A stretch of DNA of 64,000 nucleotides from Roseovarius salinarum (lineage in GTDB: Bacteria; Pseudomonadota; Alphaproteobacteria; Rhodobacterales; Rhodobacteraceae): contig NZ_PHNT01000002.1 in the NCBI RefSeq assembly GCF_002834145.1, forward strand, positions 219,909 to 283,908. The letters are read 5' to 3'. Position numbers and translations under genes: made by a program. The notes beneath the pieces are model-generated. The model did no database searches. It was not told where the DNA came from and saw only the letters and a list, made by a program, of their open reading frames with translations. Positions 36,677 to 45,522 of this stretch are shown here, piece after piece. How positions within the stretch are numbered: position 1 is the first letter of the stretch; each line of letters opens with the position of its first letter.

Positions 36677-37036
36677 TCAGCTGCCGCGGTAGGTCGAATA
36701 CCCGTAGGGCGACAGCAACAACGGCACGTGGTAATGCACGGCCTCGGCCATGCCGAAGCGGATCGGTATCTCGTCGAGGAACCGCGGCACCGGCGCGTCG
36801 GTTATGTGGGGGTCGAGGTAGGCACCGGCATGAAACACCAGCTCGTAGGTGCCCGGAACGAATTCGGCCTCCGGCAGGATCGGGCCGTCGGTGCGCCCGT
36901 CGGCGTTGGTGGCCAGCGCGCGCAGGAACACCCGGCCCCCGCCTTCGTCCTCGATACGGTAAAGTTCCACGGTCATGCCGGCGGCGGGCCGGCCGCGGGC
37001 GGTGTCCAGAACGTGGGTGGTCAGGTATCCCGCCAT
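36677..37036 (-). CDS. uraH: 5-hydroxyisourate hydrolase
   Basis: 119 residues, transthyretin-like fold. The three signature regions are present: [17 protein letters not shown] (catalytic His), the DGRTDGPIL arginine loop, and the C-terminal YSTYRGS. Hydrolyses the product of PuuD to OHCU, the substrate of the fused decarboxylase next door. Convergent with the LysR gene. Confidence 0.96.
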   Translation of the reverse strand: MAGYLTTHVLDTARGRPAAGMTVELYRIEDEGGGRVFLRALATNADGRTDGPILPEAEFVPGTYELVFHAGAYLDPHITDAPVPRFLDEIPIRFGMAEAVHYHVPLLLSPYGYSTYRGS

Positions 37037-37194
37037 CTCGCCCCCTTTGCGGTGATCGCGCCTTCGCCCGTTATATGCCGCCTGCGCCGCCGTGGCGAGA
37101 GGCCGGACCGCGCGAATGCACCTTCAGGAATTGCCGAAGGGCATCCCGCGCCGTTCCGGGGTATCACGGGGGCCAAGGCAGGCAGGAGGGCGCG

Positions 37195-38610
37195 ATGACA
37201 CGATACGGGCGCGACTTGCGCGGTTATGGCCGCACCCCGCCCGACGCGGCATGGCCCGGCGGCGCGCGCGTGGCGGTTCAGTTCGTCGTCAATTACGAGG
37301 AAGGCGGCGAGATGTGCCTGTTGCACGGTGATTCCGCCTCGGAGGCCTTCCTGTCGGACATCCCCGGCGCGCACCCCTGGCCGGGGCGGCGGCATCACAA
37401 CATGGAATCGCTTTACGACTACGGCGCACGGGCCGGTTTCTGGCGCCTGCACCGTCTGTTCACCGGCGCCGGTGTCCCGGTGACCGTCTTCGGCGTGGCA
37501 ACCGCGCTGGCCCGCAACCCCGAGGCCGTGGCCGCGATGACCGAGGCGGACTGGGAAATCGCCTGCCACGGGCTGAAGTGGATCGAACACGCCGACATGG
37601 CCGAGGACGAGGAACGCGCGGCCATCGCCGACGCCGTGCGGCTGCACACCGAGGTCGTGGGCACGGCCCCGCGGGGCTGGTACACCGGCCGATGCAGCGA
37701 GAACACGCTGCGGCTGGCGGCCGAGCACGGCGGCTTCGACTACCTGTCGGACGCCTACGACGACGACCTGCCCTACTGGCGGCAGCTTTCCGGGCGCGAC
37801 CAGCTCGTCATCCCCTACACGCTGGACGCCAACGACATGCGCCTTGCCACCGCGCCGGGCTTTGCCACGGGCGAGCAGTTCTTTGCCTACCTGCGCGATA
37901 CCTTCGACACGCTGCACGCCGAAGGGGCCGACGGCCGGCCCCGGATGATGAGCGTCGGCCTGCACTGCCGGCTCGCCGGACGGCCGGGGCGCGTCGCGGG
38001 GGTGAAACGGTTTGTCGACCACGTCATGGCAGCGGGCGGCGCGTGGTGCCCGCGGCGCATCGACATCGCGCGGCACTGGGCGCAGGTCCACCCGCCTGCC
38101 CCGGTCGAGCGGCCCAGCGAGATGAGTCGCGCCGCTTTCGTCTCGCGTTTCGGCGGCGTTTTCGAATCGGCCCCCTGGATCGCGGAGCGCGCCTTCGACC
38201 TGGAACTCGGCCCCGCGCATGATTGCGCCGACGGCGTGCACAACGCGCTGTGCCGCGTCTTCCGCCGCGCGGGCGAAGATGCCCGGCTGGGGGTGCTGCG
38301 CGCCCACCCCGACCTTGCCGGCAAGCTGGCGGCGGCCCGCCGGCTGACCCCGGAAAGCGCCGCCGAACAGGCGGGCGCGGGGCTGGACGCGCTGACCGAT
38401 GCCGAGCGCGCCGAGTTCGAGCGGCTCAACGGCGCCTATATTCAGAAACACGGCTTTCCATTCATCATCGCGGTGCGGGATCATGACACGCCCGGCATCC
38501 TGCGGGCCTTCCGCGCCCGGCTCGACAACGACACCGCCACCGAACGCGCCGAGGCCTGCCGGCAGGTGGAACGGATCGCGCTGTGGCGGCTGAGGGACAT
38601 GCTTCCATGA
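37195..38610 (+). CDS. puuE: Bifunctional allantoinase PuuE / OHCU decarboxylase
   Basis: 471 residues from the ATG at 37195, after AGGAGGG. Residues 1-300 are a PuuE polysaccharide-deacetylase-like allantoinase (VAVQFVVNYEEGGEMCLLHGD, GARAGFWRLHRLF, WEIACHGLKWI, GWYTGRCSENTLRL, YTLDANDMRL). Residues about 308-471 are OHCU decarboxylase UraD (VSRFGGVFESAPWIAERAF, LRAHPDLAGKLA, NGAYIQKHGFPFIIAVR). The fusion joins two steps of one route: OHCU to S-allantoin, then allantoin to allantoate. Confidence 0.93.
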   Translation: MTRYGRDLRGYGRTPPDAAWPGGARVAVQFVVNYEEGGEMCLLHGDSASEAFLSDIPGAHPWPGRRHHNMESLYDYGARAGFWRLHRLFTGAGVPVTVFGVATALARNPEAVAAMTEADWEIACHGLKWIEHADMAEDEERAAIADAVRLHTEVVGTAPRGWYTGRCSENTLRLAAEHGGFDYLSDAYDDDLPYWRQLSGRDQLVIPYTLDANDMRLATAPGFATGEQFFAYLRDTFDTLHAEGADGRPRMMSVGLHCRLAGRPGRVAGVKRFVDHVMAAGGAWCPRRIDIARHWAQVHPPAPVERPSEMSRAAFVSRFGGVFESAPWIAERAFDLELGPAHDCADGVHNALCRVFRRAGEDARLGVLRAHPDLAGKLAAARRLTPESAAEQAGAGLDALTDAERAEFERLNGAYIQKHGFPFIIAVRDHDTPGILRAFRARLDNDTATERAEACRQVERIALWRLRDMLP

Positions 38611-39104
38611 CCGCCGCGCCCCTGCACGCCCGCCCCATCGACGGCGTCGCCTTCAGGCCCTACGGCGACGTGATCGCGGCCGAAGGCGCGCCGGACGCCC
38701 TTGTCAATGGCGGACGCTGCGGGCGCTACCACGATCTTGCGCGTCTGGATTTCGGCGACGGGCGCGCCGGCCTCAGCCTGTTCGAGTCGGACGGCTTCGA
38801 TCCGCCGCTGGCCCTGGCGATGATGGAGCGGCACCCACTGGGCAGCCAGGCGTTCCTGCCGTTGAACGGCGTGCCCATGCTGGTCGTCGTGGCCGAGGAC
38901 GCGGGCGGCGCACCCGGCCCGCCAGCGGCCTTCATCACGGCGTCAACCCAGGGCGTGAACCTGTTGCGCGGCGTCTGGCACGGCGTTCTGGCGCCGCTGG
39001 GGCCAAGCGGGCTTTACGCGGTGATCGATCGGATCGGCCCGGGCGACAACCTTGAGGAGCACCGGTTCGAGCGGCCGCTGACGGTCACCGTGCCGGGGGG
39101 CTGA
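38607..39104 (+). CDS. allA: Ureidoglycolate lyase
   Basis: 165 residues from the ATG at 38607, overlapping the puuE stop as ATGA. Cupin-like AllA fold: FRPYGDVIAAEGAP, LARLDFGDGRAGLSLF, MMERHPLGSQAFLPL and GVNLLRGVWHGVL. Cleaves ureidoglycolate to glyoxylate and urea. It converges with the allE gene, sharing 20 bases of 3' coding sequence. Confidence 0.93.
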   Translation: MTAAPLHARPIDGVAFRPYGDVIAAEGAPDALVNGGRCGRYHDLARLDFGDGRAGLSLFESDGFDPPLALAMMERHPLGSQAFLPLNGVPMLVVVAEDAGGAPGPPAAFITASTQGVNLLRGVWHGVLAPLGPSGLYAVIDRIGPGDNLEEHRFERPLTVTVPGG

Positions 39105-39948
39105 CCGTGCCGGGCGGGGCCAGCGGCATGTGCCGGTTCACGTCCTTGTAGAGCAGATAGCGGAACGGCCCCGGCCCGCCGGCGTAACAGGCCTGCGGGC
39201 AGAAGGCGCGCATCCAGATGAAATCGCCCGCCTCGACCTCCACCCAGTCCTGGTTGAGACGGTAGACCGCCTTTCCCGAAAGCACGTAAAGGCCGTGTTC
39301 CATCACGTGTGTTTCGGCAAAGGGAATCACGGCACCCGGCTGCAGGGTGACGATGGTCACATGCATGTCGTGGCGCATGTCGTCGGGGTCGACGAAGCGG
39401 CTGGTGGCCCAGCGGCCGTCGGTGTCGGGCATCGGATCGGGCGTGACGGCGGCGTCCTCGGTGACAAAAGCCTCCGGCGGCGCGAGACCGGGCACCGCGC
39501 AATAGGCCTTGCGGATCCAGTGGAACACGGCGCGCGTATCGCCGTCGTTGCGCAGCCGCCAGTCCGCGCCGGGCGGCAGATAGGCATACCCCCCCGGCCG
39601 CAACACGTGCCGTGCCGCGCCGATCGTCACCGTCACCTCGCCGGACATCACGAACAGTACCGCCTCGACGCCGGTCGCGGTTTCGGGGCAGTCGCTGCCG
39701 CCGCCGGGCTGAACCTCGGCCAGGTATTGCGAAAACGTCTCGGCGAACCCCGACAGGGGCCGGGCCAGAACCCAGAAACGACTGTCCTGCCAGAACGGCA
39801 GGCGGCTGGCCACGATGTCGGAAAGCGTTCCGGCCGGGATCACCGCGTAGCTTTCGGTGAAGGCCGCGCGGCCCGTCAGGAGCTGCGTCTGCGGCGGAAG
39901 GCCGCCGGCTGGCAGATGGTATGGGCTGTCCGACATCGCGTGCGCCAT
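39085..39948 (-). CDS. allE: (S)-ureidoglycine aminohydrolase
   Basis: 287 residues, double-cupin UGHY family. N-terminal YAVIPAGTLSDIVASRLPFW. The first cupin contains GVEAVLFVMSGEVTVTIGA. The second has the Mn-site motifs TLQPGAVIPFAETHVMEHGLYVLSGKAVY and DFIWMRAFCPQACYAGG. Converts ureidoglycine to ureidoglycolate and ammonia, feeding AllA. The start may be 39936 (MSDSPY) instead of 39948. Confidence 0.92.
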   Translation of the reverse strand: MAHAMSDSPYHLPAGGLPPQTQLLTGRAAFTESYAVIPAGTLSDIVASRLPFWQDSRFWVLARPLSGFAETFSQYLAEVQPGGGSDCPETATGVEAVLFVMSGEVTVTIGAARHVLRPGGYAYLPPGADWRLRNDGDTRAVFHWIRKAYCAVPGLAPPEAFVTEDAAVTPDPMPDTDGRWATSRFVDPDDMRHDMHVTIVTLQPGAVIPFAETHVMEHGLYVLSGKAVYRLNQDWVEVEAGDFIWMRAFCPQACYAGGPGPFRYLLYKDVNRHMPLAPPGTVSPPAR

Positions 39949-39956
39949 TCGAAATT

Positions 39957-39992
39957 CCGGGCCTGCGCCCCATGAAAACGGCGCAGGCCCGG
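39957..39992 (-). terminator. Strong hairpin between the TRAP permease gene and allE
   Basis: A 13-bp stem, CCGGGCCTGCGCC / GGCGCAGGCCCGG, with a 10-base loop (GTTTTCATGG read on the minus strand). It lies after dctM and only 9 bases before the allE start codon. It may end the TRAP transcript or modulate allE translation. Confidence 0.55.
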
Positions 39993-40080
39993 CGATCCAA
40001 TGGCGATCATGCCCGGCAATCCCTGAAGGAGTGCCTTGAAAAACCCGAAGCCGGCCGGCGTGCGGCCGGCCGGCCGGGAT

Positions 40081-41436
40081 CTAGCCGTATACTATCTCGG
40101 GTAACCAGGTGATGATCTGCGGAAACAGCATGCACACGGCAAGCCCCACGATCTGAAGGAACAGGAACGGCAGCGCGGACTTGAAGATGTCGCTCATCGG
40201 GATGTCCGCCGGCGCCACCCCGCGCAGGTAGAACAGCGCGTAGCCGAAGGGTGGCGACAGGAAGCTCATCTGCATGTTCACAAGGTAGAGCACGCCGAAC
40301 CACAGCACCAGGTCACCCTCGTCGCCCAGCCCGAAGGCCGCCGCCCCGAGCGCCTTCACGATCGGCACGAAGATCGGCACCGCGAGCAGCAGGATGCCCA
40401 CCCAGTCGAGGAACATGCCAAGCGCGACAAGCAGCACCTGCATCAGGATCAGGATGCCCCACGGGCCGAGGCCCAGCCCCGTCATGGTCTGTTCGACGAA
40501 TTCCTGTCCGCCCTCGAGCACGTAGAGCCCGACGAAGATCGTCGCGCCGAACATGATCCAGATCACCATCGCGCTGGCCTTGAGCGTGGTCAGGCAGGCC
40601 TCGCGCACGGTCGGCCAGTTCAGCTTGCGGTGGATCGCGGCGACGATGAAGGCGCCGAAGGTGCCGATGCCCGCGGCCTCCACCGGGGTGGCCACGCCCG
40701 CGAAGATCACGCCCAGCACCACCGCGATCAGTGACAGCGGCGCCGCCATGTTGCCCAGCAGGCGCAGCTTCTCGACCGTGCTCACGCGGTCCTCCACCGG
40801 GATCGGCGGCCCCTTGGCCGGGTCGACGAGGCACATGATGCTGACATAGGCAATGTACATCCCCGACAGCAGCAGCCCCGGCAGCACCGCCCCGATGAAC
40901 AATTCGCCCACCGACTGTTCCGCGACGACGGCGTAGATGATGGCCAGGATCGACGGCGGGATCAGGATGCCCAGCGTGCCGCCCGCCATGATCGAGCCCA
41001 TGGCGATCTTGGGGTTGTAGTTGCGCTTGAGCATCGCGGGCAGCGCGATGATGCCCATGGTCACCACGGCGGCACCGATCACGCCGACCATCGCGGCCAG
41101 GATCGTCGACGCGATGATCGTCGCGGATGCCAGCCCGCCCTTCACGCCGCCCAGCAGCTTGTAGATGACATCGAACATCTCGTTGATGATCCCCGCCCTC
41201 TCGAGCATCGCGGCGAGGAAGATGAACAACGGGATCGCCGACAACTGGTAGTTCGTCATCAGCGGGAAGATCCGGCTCGGCACGATGTTCAGCGTCTGCG
41301 CATCGCCCAGGATGAACAGGAACACGCAGGCCAGGCCGCCGGTCACGAAGGCAAGCGGAAGCCCTGCCATCAGCAACACCATCAGGCTGCCGAACATCAG
41401 GACCGTGAGCCAGCCGATTTCCATCTCGAGACCCAT
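40081..41436 (-). CDS. TRAP transporter large permease (DctM)
   Basis: 451 residues with about twelve membrane segments. Family motifs: MAGLPLAFVTGGLACVFLF, LSAIPLFIFLAAMLERAG, GGVKGGLASATIIASTILAAM, IMAGGTLGILIPPSILAII, LDWVGILLLAVPIFVPIV and YLVNMQMSFLSPPFGYALFYL. The length and this last motif match the mannitol/chloroaromatic (TakP-type) DctM group. An ATG at 41424 (MEIGWLTV) is an alternative start. Confidence 0.93.
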   Translation of the reverse strand: MGLEMEIGWLTVLMFGSLMVLLMAGLPLAFVTGGLACVFLFILGDAQTLNIVPSRIFPLMTNYQLSAIPLFIFLAAMLERAGIINEMFDVIYKLLGGVKGGLASATIIASTILAAMVGVIGAAVVTMGIIALPAMLKRNYNPKIAMGSIMAGGTLGILIPPSILAIIYAVVAEQSVGELFIGAVLPGLLLSGMYIAYVSIMCLVDPAKGPPIPVEDRVSTVEKLRLLGNMAAPLSLIAVVLGVIFAGVATPVEAAGIGTFGAFIVAAIHRKLNWPTVREACLTTLKASAMVIWIMFGATIFVGLYVLEGGQEFVEQTMTGLGLGPWGILILMQVLLVALGMFLDWVGILLLAVPIFVPIVKALGAAAFGLGDEGDLVLWFGVLYLVNMQMSFLSPPFGYALFYLRGVAPADIPMSDIFKSALPFLFLQIVGLAVCMLFPQIITWLPEIVYG

Positions 41437-41439
41437 GGG

Positions 41440-42690
41440 TCAGGCTCCCTTGAAGCTGTTGCGCAGGACGGCGACGTCGCGGGCGAGCTTGGCGATCCCC
41501 TGCAGGATCAGCAGCACCGCGCCCACGGCGATGGCCCACTTGAAGGGCCAGTAGGCGATCTTCCACTCGGAAAAGGACACCTCGCCGACGCGCGTGGCGT
41601 CCATCGCGAAGATCCATCCCGTCACCAGCAGAGTGCCTGCGAATATGAAAAAGAAGATCGAGGTCACGAGGTCCACGGCCGCCTTGCGGCGCGCCGACCA
41701 TTCGGCATAGAACACGTCGACCTTGACGTGCGCGTCCGTCAGCGCGGCATAGGCGCCCGCGATCAGGTACTGCATGCCGAACATCAGGAACATGCCCTCG
41801 TGCACCCAGATCGTGGGCGAGTTGAAGACATAGCGCGCGACCACCTCGAAATAGTAGCAGAAGACCGCGATCACGGCCCAGTAGCTGACGAATTCGCCGG
41901 CGTAGTAGGACAGGCGGTCGATCGCGCCGGTCCACCCCGTGCCGATGTGGGCCATGTCGCTTTGAACCTCGTCGGCCTCGACCTCGTCCAGCCGCTTCTC
42001 GGCGGCGTGCTCGATGGCCTCGAGGCTGCCCGGCGCACCGGCCTCGGGGCGCGCGGCGTCGAGCCTTTCGTTGGCTGTGCGCACCATCGCCGGCAGCAGG
42101 ACGGCATCGAGCAGGATGAACGCGCAGATCAGGAGAAAAGCGGTGAACGCCACGTTGGTCCACAATTCCCGCGCCGCCTGCGCATCGGCAAGCTCCGGCT
42201 TCGTTGCCTGCAGGTCCGCGCGGGCCTGTTCGAGGCGCGCGGTGTCCTCTTCCAGGCCGGTTTCGGCCTTTTCGAGCATGCGCTCGGCGCGGATCTCGCC
42301 GAAGCTGCCCTCCTCGGCCTCGTCGAGCTGGGCACGCAACTCCGCGATCTTCTCGTCGGCGCCGTCCACATTCGGTTCGAGGCGCTCGATGGTGCGCTGG
42401 GCACTCTTGACGACGTTGGACGCCTCCGAGTGCAGCTCGCGCGCATCGCGGCCCTGCGCGTTGGCGAACAGGATCGCGAAGAAAAGCGGCAGGTAGAGCA
42501 GCCCCCACAGGTTGCGCAGGTAAAGCCGGTGCAGCCCCAGTAGGCCGCCGGTCACCAGGATCAGGTAGCCGATCGGCCGGGAATACCCATGCGTCGTTCC
42601 GCGACGCGCCATGAACATGGCGACAAGAGGAAAGACGATGAGCGCGCCCCAATAGAGCCAGTGCGGTAGGATGAAGTTTATGCTGGGCAT
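41440..42690 (-). CDS. TRAP transporter small permease, extended (DctQ)
   Basis: 416 residues, more than twice the usual 160-200. Three N-terminal hydrophobic segments (about 5-22, 38-55, 60-78) are followed by a highly charged coiled-coil stretch (about 80-170). Another membrane segment (about 175-200) and a charged linker come next. The DctQ four-helix domain (about 250-400) contains FVSYWAVIAVFCYYFEVVARYVFNSPTIWVHE. It precedes dctM by three bases. The extension resembles long DctQ forms of the TakP-type subgroup; its role is unknown. Confidence 0.87.
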   Translation of the reverse strand: MPSINFILPHWLYWGALIVFPLVAMFMARRGTTHGYSRPIGYLILVTGGLLGLHRLYLRNLWGLLYLPLFFAILFANAQGRDARELHSEASNVVKSAQRTIERLEPNVDGADEKIAELRAQLDEAEEGSFGEIRAERMLEKAETGLEEDTARLEQARADLQATKPELADAQAARELWTNVAFTAFLLICAFILLDAVLLPAMVRTANERLDAARPEAGAPGSLEAIEHAAEKRLDEVEADEVQSDMAHIGTGWTGAIDRLSYYAGEFVSYWAVIAVFCYYFEVVARYVFNSPTIWVHEGMFLMFGMQYLIAGAYAALTDAHVKVDVFYAEWSARRKAAVDLVTSIFFFIFAGTLLVTGWIFAMDATRVGEVSFSEWKIAYWPFKWAIAVGAVLLILQGIAKLARDVAVLRNSFKGA

Positions 42691-42724
42691 GCGGTTCGGG
42701 TCCGTGCGGTAGGTCGCATCGCGA

Positions 42725-42754
42725 CCGCGCCCCCGGGGCGGGCCGGGGGCGCGG
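42725..42754. promoter_or_regulatory. GC-rich hairpin after the TRAP receptor gene
   Basis: A 12-bp stem, CCGCGCCCCCGG / CCGGGGGCGCGG, with a 6-base loop, 27 bases downstream of the dctP-like stop and upstream of dctQ. Probably stabilises the receptor message. Confidence 0.6.
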
Positions 42755-42781
42755 GGTTTCAGGCGAAATGCTCGGAAGGCA

Positions 42782-43882
42782 TCAGAGCTTGAGCTCTTGC
42801 CCCTCGATCATGTCGGGCGTCACATAGCCCAGCGACCCGGACATCATGTAGTCGAGCTGCGTCTTGAACACGCGCGCGGCATCCTTGTCCTGGTTGGCGT
42901 ACTTGTACCAGATCGGCACCGCGACCTCGGTCATGATCTCGATGTCGGTCTGGCTCAGGCGCGTGACCTCGACGCCGTCGGCCTCGAACTTGTCCCAGGC
43001 CTCCTGGTCCGCCTTCTGGATCGCGGCGTGATGCATGTCGGAGTAGCTGTGCACCTCCATCTCGACGAACTGCTTCATCTCGTCGGAAAGCGCGTTCCAG
43101 GCCTCCATGCCCACGGTCAGGTCCATGATGTCGACCGGCTGGTAGACCGACATGAAGCCCGGCGGGCCCATCGAGATGTAGTCGGTAACCTGGCTGAAGC
43201 CGAGGGCGTAGTTCACCGCCGGCCCGACGTAGTCGGCCACGTCGATGGTGCCCTTTTCCAGCGCCGGGAAGATTTCCGAGCCGGGCAGCAGCGTCGTCTT
43301 GGCGCCGAGCGCCGAGAACAGCTCGGCCACCATGCCGCCGGGCGCGCGCATCTTGCGGCCCGCGAAATCGTCGACCGAGCGGATCGGCACCTTGGAGTGG
43401 ATGATGTTGGGGCCGTGGTGGATGGGGCCGACGAAATACATGTTCTGCTTGGCATAGAGCTCGCGCGCCATCTCCAGCCCGCCGAGGCCGTAGTAGAAGG
43501 TGTCGAACTCGTGCGGGTTGCGCAGGCCCAGCGGATAGCTGGTCAGGAACATCGCCGCGGGGATGATGCCCTGCGCGTAGATGGTGAACGGGTTGACGGC
43601 CTGGAGCACGCCGTTCTTGACCGCGTCATAGAGCTGGAAGTCGCCCACGACATCCTTGGCGCCGAAGGGTTCGAACGCCAGTTCGCCGCCCGTCTTCTCG
43701 ACGATGGAGTTCGCCCACTCCTCGAAGATCTGAAGCCCGATGCCGCCGGGCCAGGATGTCTGGATCTTCCACGTGGTGGTCTGGCCCTGCGCCGTGGCGA
43801 TGGCCGGTGCCGCAAGTGCGCCGGCGCCGGCCGTCGCGATGCCGGTCAGTGCCGAGCGGCGTGAAATCGGATTGTTCGTCAT
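42782..43882 (-). CDS. TRAP transporter substrate-binding protein (DctP/TakP-like)
   Basis: 366 residues from the ATG at 43882, just after GGGAGG. The N-terminus is a twin-arginine-like signal (PISRRSALTGIATAGAGALAA). Solute-binding motifs: WKIQTSWPGGIGLQIFEEWA, PLGLRNPHEFDTFYYGLGG, RSVDDFAGRKMRAPGGMVAEL (contains the conserved substrate Arg) and TLLPGSEIFPALEKGTIDVADYVGP. Resembles the TakP 2-oxoacid receptor group. Position next to purine genes does not by itself imply a purine ligand. Confidence 0.9.
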   Translation of the reverse strand: MTNNPISRRSALTGIATAGAGALAAPAIATAQGQTTTWKIQTSWPGGIGLQIFEEWANSIVEKTGGELAFEPFGAKDVVGDFQLYDAVKNGVLQAVNPFTIYAQGIIPAAMFLTSYPLGLRNPHEFDTFYYGLGGLEMARELYAKQNMYFVGPIHHGPNIIHSKVPIRSVDDFAGRKMRAPGGMVAELFSALGAKTTLLPGSEIFPALEKGTIDVADYVGPAVNYALGFSQVTDYISMGPPGFMSVYQPVDIMDLTVGMEAWNALSDEMKQFVEMEVHSYSDMHHAAIQKADQEAWDKFEADGVEVTRLSQTDIEIMTEVAVPIWYKYANQDKDAARVFKTQLDYMMSGSLGYVTPDMIEGQELKL

Positions 43883-44178
43883 TGGTCCTCCCTTCGGCCG
43901 AACGCGTCCCCGCGCGCCGGCCATGATCCTCACGAAGTGAAGCCAAGTCTAAAGAGAATCCGAAATTGGTAAAGTGATTTTTCCAAATTTACTTTGCAGT
44001 CATCTTTAGACCCTGTCCAAACCCTTGTTCGCCGCGGACTTCGCGGAACCACGGTTCGCCGAACTGACCGCGATGCCGGTGCCACGCTCCCTGCCCGGCG
44101 CTTTGACGCCAAGACCCCGGCAGGCCGGCGCGGTTTCCCCCGCGGGCCCGGAACGACGCGTAAACAAGAAGGAATGGA

Positions 44179-44301
44179 ATGGCGCGCCTCGACGAAGAAA
44201 GTTCGAACGCGCTTTTTGAGACTCTCGAAGAGTGGGAGCGTCATCTCGCATCTGTAGACTTTGACAGTCTGAGGTGCGGCGATGAGCATCTTAGACATTA
44301 A
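44179..44301 (+). CDS. Possible small acidic protein of 40 residues
   Basis: An ATG-TAA frame of 41 codons, with GAAGGAATGG just upstream. The product is acidic and helical (SSNALFETLEEWERHLASVD). It precedes the cut mobC fragment by 22 bases in the same direction, so it could be the remnant of a plasmid mobilisation operon. No family recognised. The surrounding 43883-44323 region otherwise holds no credible gene. Confidence 0.3.
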   Translation: MARLDEESSNALFETLEEWERHLASVDFDSLRCGDEHLRH

Positions 44302-44323
44302 CTTCAACAGGATAGCCACATAG

Positions 44324-44552
44324 AAGGCGGAGAAAGCAAAGTACCCTCCGCCCTTCTCGCTGCGCCTGACCTATGCTGAGCGGGCGCGGCTCGAAGAGCA
44401 AGCGGGTGACAAACCGCTTGGTGTTTACATCCGTGAGCGGCTTCTCGGCGATGATGCTGCACCGCGTAAGCGGCGTGGCAACAGCCCGGTCAGGGACAAG
44501 GAAGCCTTGGGCCGGGTCATGGGCGCGCTCGGGCAGTCGCGGCTGTCATCGA
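44324..44552 (+). pseudogene. Truncated plasmid mobilisation (MobC-like) protein fragment
   Basis: The frame right after a TAG reads PPPFSLRLTYAERARLEEQ, then GDKPLGVYIRERLLGDDAAP, RKRRGNSP and LGRVMGALGQSRLSSN. This is the N-terminal two-thirds of the MobC/relaxosome ribbon-helix-helix family found on alphaproteobacterial plasmids. No start codon is available, and the family sequence stops exactly where istA sequence begins. It is a dead fragment indicating a plasmid or conjugative-element origin. Confidence 0.7.
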
Positions 44553-45343
44553 ACCACCAGCAGGACCCCGACTTCTGCCTTGGCCTTGTCGCGCGGCTTG
44601 TATGGACGCGCGGGCAGGATCGCCGTGCCGTAATGGGCGGCCATGTCGGCATAGGTGCGATTGATCCGTGGCTCAAAGAAGCACGCCTTGGTGACGCCGG
44701 CCTTGAGATTATCGGAGACGATCCGCTCGGGCACGCCGCCGAAGAACTCGAGCATCCGAACATGGGCGCCGATCCAGTCCGGCAGGCTCTGGGTCCAGCT
44801 GGCCTCGACATAGGTGTAGTTCGAGGCACCAAGCACGCCGACGAATATCTGTGCGGATCGCACCTCGCCGGTCTCGCCATCGACCACTTCAACGGTGTCA
44901 CCGGCATAATCGACGAAAACGCGCTCGCCGGCCACATGGTGCTGGCGCATGGTGGGCGAAAGCCGCCCTTCCCAGCGACGATACAGCTCACAGAACCGGC
45001 TATATCCGTACCCGTCATTCGGGTGCGCAGCACGGTACTCCTCCCAGATCAGCGACAGCGTGACACCCTTGCGCTTGAGCTCACGATGGACCGCCGCCCA
45101 GTCCGGCTCCGCCAACCCGCGGCGGGTTTTACCTCCCACCGGCGCGAAAAGATGGTGCTCCAGCGCGGCGTCGTCGAGACCGTCCGGGAGCGGCCACGAC
45201 AGCCCCGCCCGCTGCGCCCGTTTGAGATACTCGCTGACCGTCGACTGGCCAATGTTCAGGCTCGCCGCGATCTGTCGCGTCGACAGGCCGCCGGCCTTCA
45301 TGCGGAGGGCGTCTGCAATCTTGCGCATCGGCAATCGTCTCAT
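44546..45343 (-). pseudogene. istA: IS21 family transposase IstA, C-terminally truncated
   Basis: 265 codons against about 500 in complete IstA. The N-terminal HTH (GGLSTRQIAASLNIGQSTVSEYLKRA) and the first part of the DDE catalytic domain (VFVDYAGDTVEVVDGETGE, then ERIVSDNLKAGVTKA) are intact. Homology ends after KAKAEVGV, with a few unrelated residues before a stop. The final catalytic glutamate region and the partner gene istB are gone, so the element cannot move itself. Confidence 0.88.
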
Positions 45344-45522
45344 CCTGGGGCTCCCTGCTCGTCCTCGATGACGGCAAGGCTAACCCGTTGCATGATCGCC
45401 CAGCAGCGTGCCTCGCGGCCAGAAACCGGGGAGACCGGATACCCCGGAATCCATGACCGGATCCGATCGGAATCACTGACCGGATGTTATCGGAATGGCT
45501 GACCGGATGTGCCCGGAACGCA
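44553..45522 (-). mobile_element. IS21 family element, 3' deleted
   Basis: The intact end is at 45522, reading inward TGCGTTCCGGGCACATCC on the minus strand, the IS21-type TG terminus. The other end (istB and terminal repeat) is missing, and the sequence changes abruptly into mobC. The intact end has cut a dehydrogenase gene. Two unrelated truncated genes therefore flank one half-element, implying a deletion or recombination after insertion. Confidence 0.8.
45433..45508 (-). repeat. Multiple terminal repeats of the IS21 element
   Basis: TGACCGGAT occurs at 45454, 45477 and 45500, exactly 23 bases apart. A fourth, partial copy GACCGGAT is at 45433. Such subterminal repeats are the transposase-binding sites of IS21 elements. 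Confidence 0.75.

Noticed and set aside
40313..42652. 779-codon minus-strand open frame through dctM and dctQ
   Set aside because: Arginine/glycine-rich shadow frame; the overlapping frames encode recognisable TRAP subunits.
43994..44257. 87-codon plus-strand open frame after the TRAP receptor gene
   Set aside because: Basic, low-complexity product with no family and poor start context; a short acidic frame at 44179 in another phase is slightly more credible.
44546..45343. Functional IstA
   Set aside because: About half the normal length, missing the last catalytic region and istB.
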